Assembly (NCBI GenBank): GCA_944323685.1
Contig: CALUTJ010000021.1
Coordinates: 1 to 44,839, forward strand
Direction: 5' to 3'
DNA length: 44,839 bases
From: Candidatus Gastranaerophilales bacterium
Lineage (GTDB): Bacteria; Cyanobacteriota; Vampirovibrionia; Gastranaerophilales; Gastranaerophilaceae
The notes under the pieces were generated by a model. It did not search any database. It saw only the letters and a list, made by a program, of their open reading frames with translations, and was not told the DNA's origin. Both the position numbers and the translations under genes were made by a program. Of this stretch, positions 42,314-44,839 are shown piece after piece. The first letter of the stretch is position 1; each line of letters begins with the position of its first letter.

Positions 42314-42727
42314 ATGACTGTTTTCTATATATGGGCTAATCTTAGCTTAATGTTAAAAAGTACTTTTTTTAAATCAGCTGTAGTTTTTATTGTCATATTT
42401 TGCCAGTTTTTTGTTTTTTGCTTTGCAAAGACTCCGGATTTTGGCAATATCTGTCACGGTGACGAGCAAAATAACGTTTTTGAGGCAAATTGCTCCTGCC
42501 TTCAAAAATCAATAGAAAAAGAAGTAATACAAGCACCTGAACAAGAATCACTGCCTTCTGACGTAATTTCTACGGCAATACAACAGAGTGTTTTCAATAC
42601 GACAAATATAATTTATTTTTGTCTGCTTCCAATATCCTTGATAACCGCACCTTTTGCTTTGATTGCGTTATGGGTGACAATGTACTATGCTATTCACACA
42701 AATGATATGCTCACTGTATTTAGATAA
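42314..42727 (+). CDS. Small membrane protein of unknown function
   Basis: A 137-residue product. The N-terminal about 40 residues are hydrophobic (STFFKSAVVFIVIFCQFFVF), followed by a polar part with CHGDEQNNVFEANCSCLQKS (three cysteines), and a second hydrophobic region (IIYFCLLPISLITAPFALIA). The start may be 42314 (tataaa box 42302-42307 ends six bases before it) or the ATG at 42350; neither has a ribosome-binding site. I do not recognise the family. The gap 42140-42313 is AT-rich with short hairpins (ctgttgcgtaacag) and no gene. Confidence 0.55.
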   Translation: MTVFYIWANLSLMLKSTFFKSAVVFIVIFCQFFVFCFAKTPDFGNICHGDEQNNVFEANCSCLQKSIEKEVIQAPEQESLPSDVISTAIQQSVFNTTNIIYFCLLPISLITAPFALIALWVTMYYAIHTNDMLTVFR

Positions 42728-42771
42728 TTTTATAAAAGCCTGATATAATAAATGAATACAAAGGAGATTAT

Positions 42772-43185
42772 ATGAAATTTGCTACCGAGTATTTATGGTT
42801 TAACACACAAAAACACAGAGAATACATAAATATAACCGATGAGGTTGAAGAAATTGTGCAAAAAAGCGGCATCAAAGAAGGAATGGTGCTTGTATCAGCA
42901 ATGCACATTACTGCCGGCATATATGTGAATGATGCTGAAAACGGACTTATTGCAGACATAGACAAATGGTTGGAGGAGATTGCACCTTTTGATATAAATT
43001 ATAACCATCACGCAACAGGCGAAACTAACGGCGACAGCCATTTAAAAAGTCTTTTAATCGGACACGAAATTATTGTTCCGGTAACTGACGGCCGACTCGA
43101 TTTCGGACCGTGGCAGCAAATATATTATGCAGAGTTTGACGGACAAAGAAGAAAACGTGTTATAGTAAAAGTAATGGGTGAATAA
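42772..43185 (+). CDS. YjbQ family protein (UPF0047)
   Basis: A 137-residue member of the YjbQ/UPF0047 family. Typical segments are [58 protein letters not shown] and [20 protein letters not shown]. Members have been linked to thiamine phosphate synthase activity, but the physiological role is unsettled. An AAAGGAG ribosome-binding site fixes the start. The VWA gene starts 5 bp after its stop, in the same operon. Confidence 0.9.
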   Translation: MKFATEYLWFNTQKHREYINITDEVEEIVQKSGIKEGMVLVSAMHITAGIYVNDAENGLIADIDKWLEEIAPFDINYNHHATGETNGDSHLKSLLIGHEIIVPVTDGRLDFGPWQQIYYAEFDGQRRKRVIVKVMGE

Positions 43186-43189
43186 TTGT

Positions 43190-44137
43190 ATGAAAAAAAT
43201 ATTAACCGCTTCAATTTTGTTATCTGCTTTTTTTATAACGGCATTTTGTGTGACTTCTTTTTCTCACAAAGCTTTTGCTGCAAAGTATAAAGTAAACACA
43301 GGCGGTAAAGTCAAAGATAATAGAGGCAAAACCCAAAACAGCAGTCTGTTGAATACTCAAAATAATTTTTATACAAATTACAGTTCACAAAATTATGTAA
43401 ACTCAAAACAGGTACAAAAAAGCGGGGTTTCAACAATAGATATAGTAATGGACTACTCGGGCAGCATGTATTACTGGATAAATGAAGCCAAAAAATCAAT
43501 GACTGCCATAGTTTCACAGCTGCCGGCAGGGACAAGTGTCGGTTTTAGAGTTTTCGGACATGACGGTGGAAACAACCCTTATTCACCTATAGTGGCAAAA
43601 GTCAAAAGTATTACAAAAAAATCAAACGGCGGGTATAAAGTATCCGCTGCAACGCCTGATTATCTCGGCAATACAGGTGGCTCTTGCAGTGCTACGGAAC
43701 AAATTGTTAAAGTTGCACAAAATGACTCTGCTACACTGTTAAACGGTATGAACTCCGTTGATATGGGCGGTTCGACTCCGTTAACTTTAGCCTTAAAACA
43801 ATCTGTAGACGTAGATTTTGCAAATATGCCGCAAACTTTTCGCAAAAAAATAATTTTGATAACTGACGGTGGTGAAAACTGCGGCGGAGACCCGTGTACG
43901 TACGCAAAATTGCTTGTAAAACAAAGAAAAGATATAACAGTGGATGTAGTTCTTGTTTCTTCCTCTTCAAAATCATTGAAATGTCTTGCGGATACAACAG
44001 GCGGAAGATTTTATACAACTGACGATTTGTCAAGCTTTGCCTCTTCCTTATACAGTTCAATGACTGATCAGGGAAATGTTACAAACAATATTCCTCAACA
44101 GCCGCAGCCTCAACAGCATTATGAGTATGTTGATTAA
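43190..44137 (+). CDS. Exported von Willebrand factor A domain protein
   Basis: From ATG 43190 the product is 315 residues with a Sec signal (ILTASILLSAFFITAFCVTS, cleavage probably after AFA). A polar Asn/Ser-rich stretch follows to about residue 80. The VWA domain starts with the MIDAS motif VMDYSGSMYYW (DxSGS); the Thr of GGSTPLTLALKQS and Asp of ILITDGGENCGGDPC complete metal binding. Ligand binding outside the cytoplasmic membrane is expected. The C-terminus is a Gln/Pro tail. An in-frame GTG at 43178 is less likely. Confidence 0.85.
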   Translation: MKKILTASILLSAFFITAFCVTSFSHKAFAAKYKVNTGGKVKDNRGKTQNSSLLNTQNNFYTNYSSQNYVNSKQVQKSGVSTIDIVMDYSGSMYYWINEAKKSMTAIVSQLPAGTSVGFRVFGHDGGNNPYSPIVAKVKSITKKSNGGYKVSAATPDYLGNTGGSCSATEQIVKVAQNDSATLLNGMNSVDMGGSTPLTLALKQSVDVDFANMPQTFRKKIILITDGGENCGGDPCTYAKLLVKQRKDITVDVVLVSSSSKSLKCLADTTGGRFYTTDDLSSFASSLYSSMTDQGNVTNNIPQQPQPQQHYEYVD

Positions 44138-44165
44138 TAAGTTTTATCTTGTCCAGACAAAAAGA

Positions 44166-44195
44166 AATCCCGCGGCACGGGTGCCAACGGGGATT
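44166..44195. other. Strong interrupted hairpin
   Basis: aatccc (44166-44171) pairs with gggatt (44190-44195), and ggcac (44174-44178) pairs with gtgcc (44181-44185) inside it. T-richness after it is weak (ttggttaggttttag), so it may be a terminator between the VWA gene and the convergent minus-strand gene, or a structured RNA element. The region 44196-44292 shows nothing else. Confidence 0.5.
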
Positions 44196-44292
44196 GGTTA
44201 GGTTTTAGTTTGTTTATAATAGGTTTATGTTTAATTTAAATTTATGGCTAAATTTAAAAACATTATCTGCACACTTATTTTAAATCAGTTGA

Positions 44293-44839
44293 TTATGAAG
44301 CCTGCGCAGGAAGGAAACCTCTGATACCGCCTTGAAGGTTGTATTGATTGCCTGTGTTGTAATAATCCTGAATAGGTCTTAATTCAACTTTAGGAGTCGT
44401 TGCAGGTACACCGCCTTTTGCAGGTGCCGGCAAAGAGGCTTTAGGGCCTACTTCAAAGAACGGAACATCAACTGCTTCAGATTTCCAATCATATTTGATT
44501 CTGGGAGCATTTGTAGCTTTTGGCATTGTAATTGTAGTAGGAGTTATAACTTCTGCGCCAGCGATTGCCGGAGTATTTGCGATAGCACCGGGAGCTGTAA
44601 TTACGTTGCCTGATGACGGCAGATTCATTGCCGCAGCCTGTTTATTTAAAGCATTTTGCATTTTTGATGTATAAGGAGGTAAATAACCTGCTACCTGTGA
44701 CCCTTGCGGTGCCGGAAGACCGAGAGGGGGATTTTGTGTATTTCCACCCTTAGGAGCCGGAAGGCCGAGAGGAGGATTTTGTGTATTTCCGCCTTTTGGT
44801 GCCGGAAGGCCGAGAGGAGGATTTTGTGTATTTCCGCCT
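44293..44839 (-). CDS. Proline-rich repeat protein, 5' end outside the window
   Basis: The frame stays open from the right edge of the window to a stop at 44293, at least 181 residues. It begins inside repeated 15-residue units of the form KGGNTQNPPLGLPAP, continues through QGSQVAGYLPPYTSKMQNAL and a Pro/Ala/Thr-rich segment (KASLPAPAKGGVPATTPKVE), and ends GIRGFLPAQAS. An internal ATG at 44661 is not the start because the repeats lie in the same frame. It could be an extracellular or envelope-spanning linker; function unknown. Confidence 0.75.
   Translation of the reverse strand, partial: GGNTQNPPLGLPAPKGGNTQNPPLGLPAPKGGNTQNPPLGLPAPQGSQVAGYLPPYTSKMQNALNKQAAAMNLPSSGNVITAPGAIANTPAIAGAEVITPTTITMPKATNAPRIKYDWKSEAVDVPFFEVGPKASLPAPAKGGVPATTPKVELRPIQDYYNTGNQYNLQGGIRGFLPAQAS
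44711..44839. repeat. 45-bp tandem repeat within the proline-rich gene
   Basis: Units begin at 44711, 44756 and 44801 (gccggaag), an exact 45-bp period with few differences. The period is a multiple of three and encodes the 15-residue GGNTQNPPLGLPAP-type repeat. It runs off the right edge. Confidence 0.9.

Noticed and set aside
44711-44839. 45-bp repeat considered as a non-coding repeat array
   Set aside because: The period is a multiple of three and the copies keep one open frame joined to the downstream coding sequence.

Overview
The window is a low-GC bacterial chromosome segment from a cell with an outer membrane. The envelope is indicated by kdsB (Kdo activation), an autotransporter with a C-terminal beta-barrel, and lipoprotein and Sec-signal proteins. 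Several features suggest the non-photosynthetic cyanobacterial relatives (Vampirovibrionia/Gastranaerophilales type): a SigF-type sigma factor beside a prepilin peptidase, a CHASE2-diguanylate cyclase, and many genes with a -10 box almost touching the start codon. That placement is inference; no rRNA or other marker is present to fix it. No tRNA, rRNA, CRISPR array, transposase or prophage was found.

Left part (1-15.8 kb). A 104-bp tandem repeat enters from the left edge. It is followed by adenine deaminase, a TPR protein, a small lipoprotein, a BlaI-type repressor with an overlapping partner, a CHASE2-GGDEF cyclase, a PAS histidine kinase overlapping a REC/GGDEF/REC protein with degenerate sites, kdsB, ruvB, a divergent XRE regulator/small-protein pair, and an overlapping minus-strand group (trpS, coaBC, NIF3-like, exported protein).

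Middle (15.8-29.8 kb). A gene-poor kilobase (15.8-17.0 kb) holds a frame-split reading frame across a run of nine G, nested inverted repeats and several copies of a short palindromic repeat. Then come an orphan GspF/PilC, pgi, prepilin peptidase with SigF-type sigma, a class II aldolase, rsmD, fabF-acpP (separated by a terminator and a perfect palindrome), a GH13-like protein, an EF-hand protein ending in 11-residue cationic repeats, a radical SAM protein and an exported protein.

Right part (29.8-44.8 kb). This is a surface-modification region. The minus-strand group 36161->29829 encodes a cytidylyltransferase-PEP phosphomutase fusion, a phosphonopyruvate decarboxylase-iron alcohol dehydrogenase fusion, an FkbM methyltransferase, a small Rossmann protein and a LicD transferase. 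Read together they predict PEP -> phosphonopyruvate -> phosphonoacetaldehyde -> 2-hydroxyethylphosphonate -> CMP-activated phosphonate -> transfer to a surface glycan. A second group (39457->36736) has another small Rossmann protein, a TagB/TagF-like polymer transferase and a GT2 glycosyltransferase. Next is a Pmp-like autotransporter, then a small membrane protein, a YjbQ-family protein, an exported VWA protein and the 3' part of a proline-rich repeat protein. The phosphonate-glycan cluster is the most noteworthy system here. A 179-bp repeat occurs twice (26.4 and 31.3 kb); the second copy supplies the last codons of the FkbM gene.
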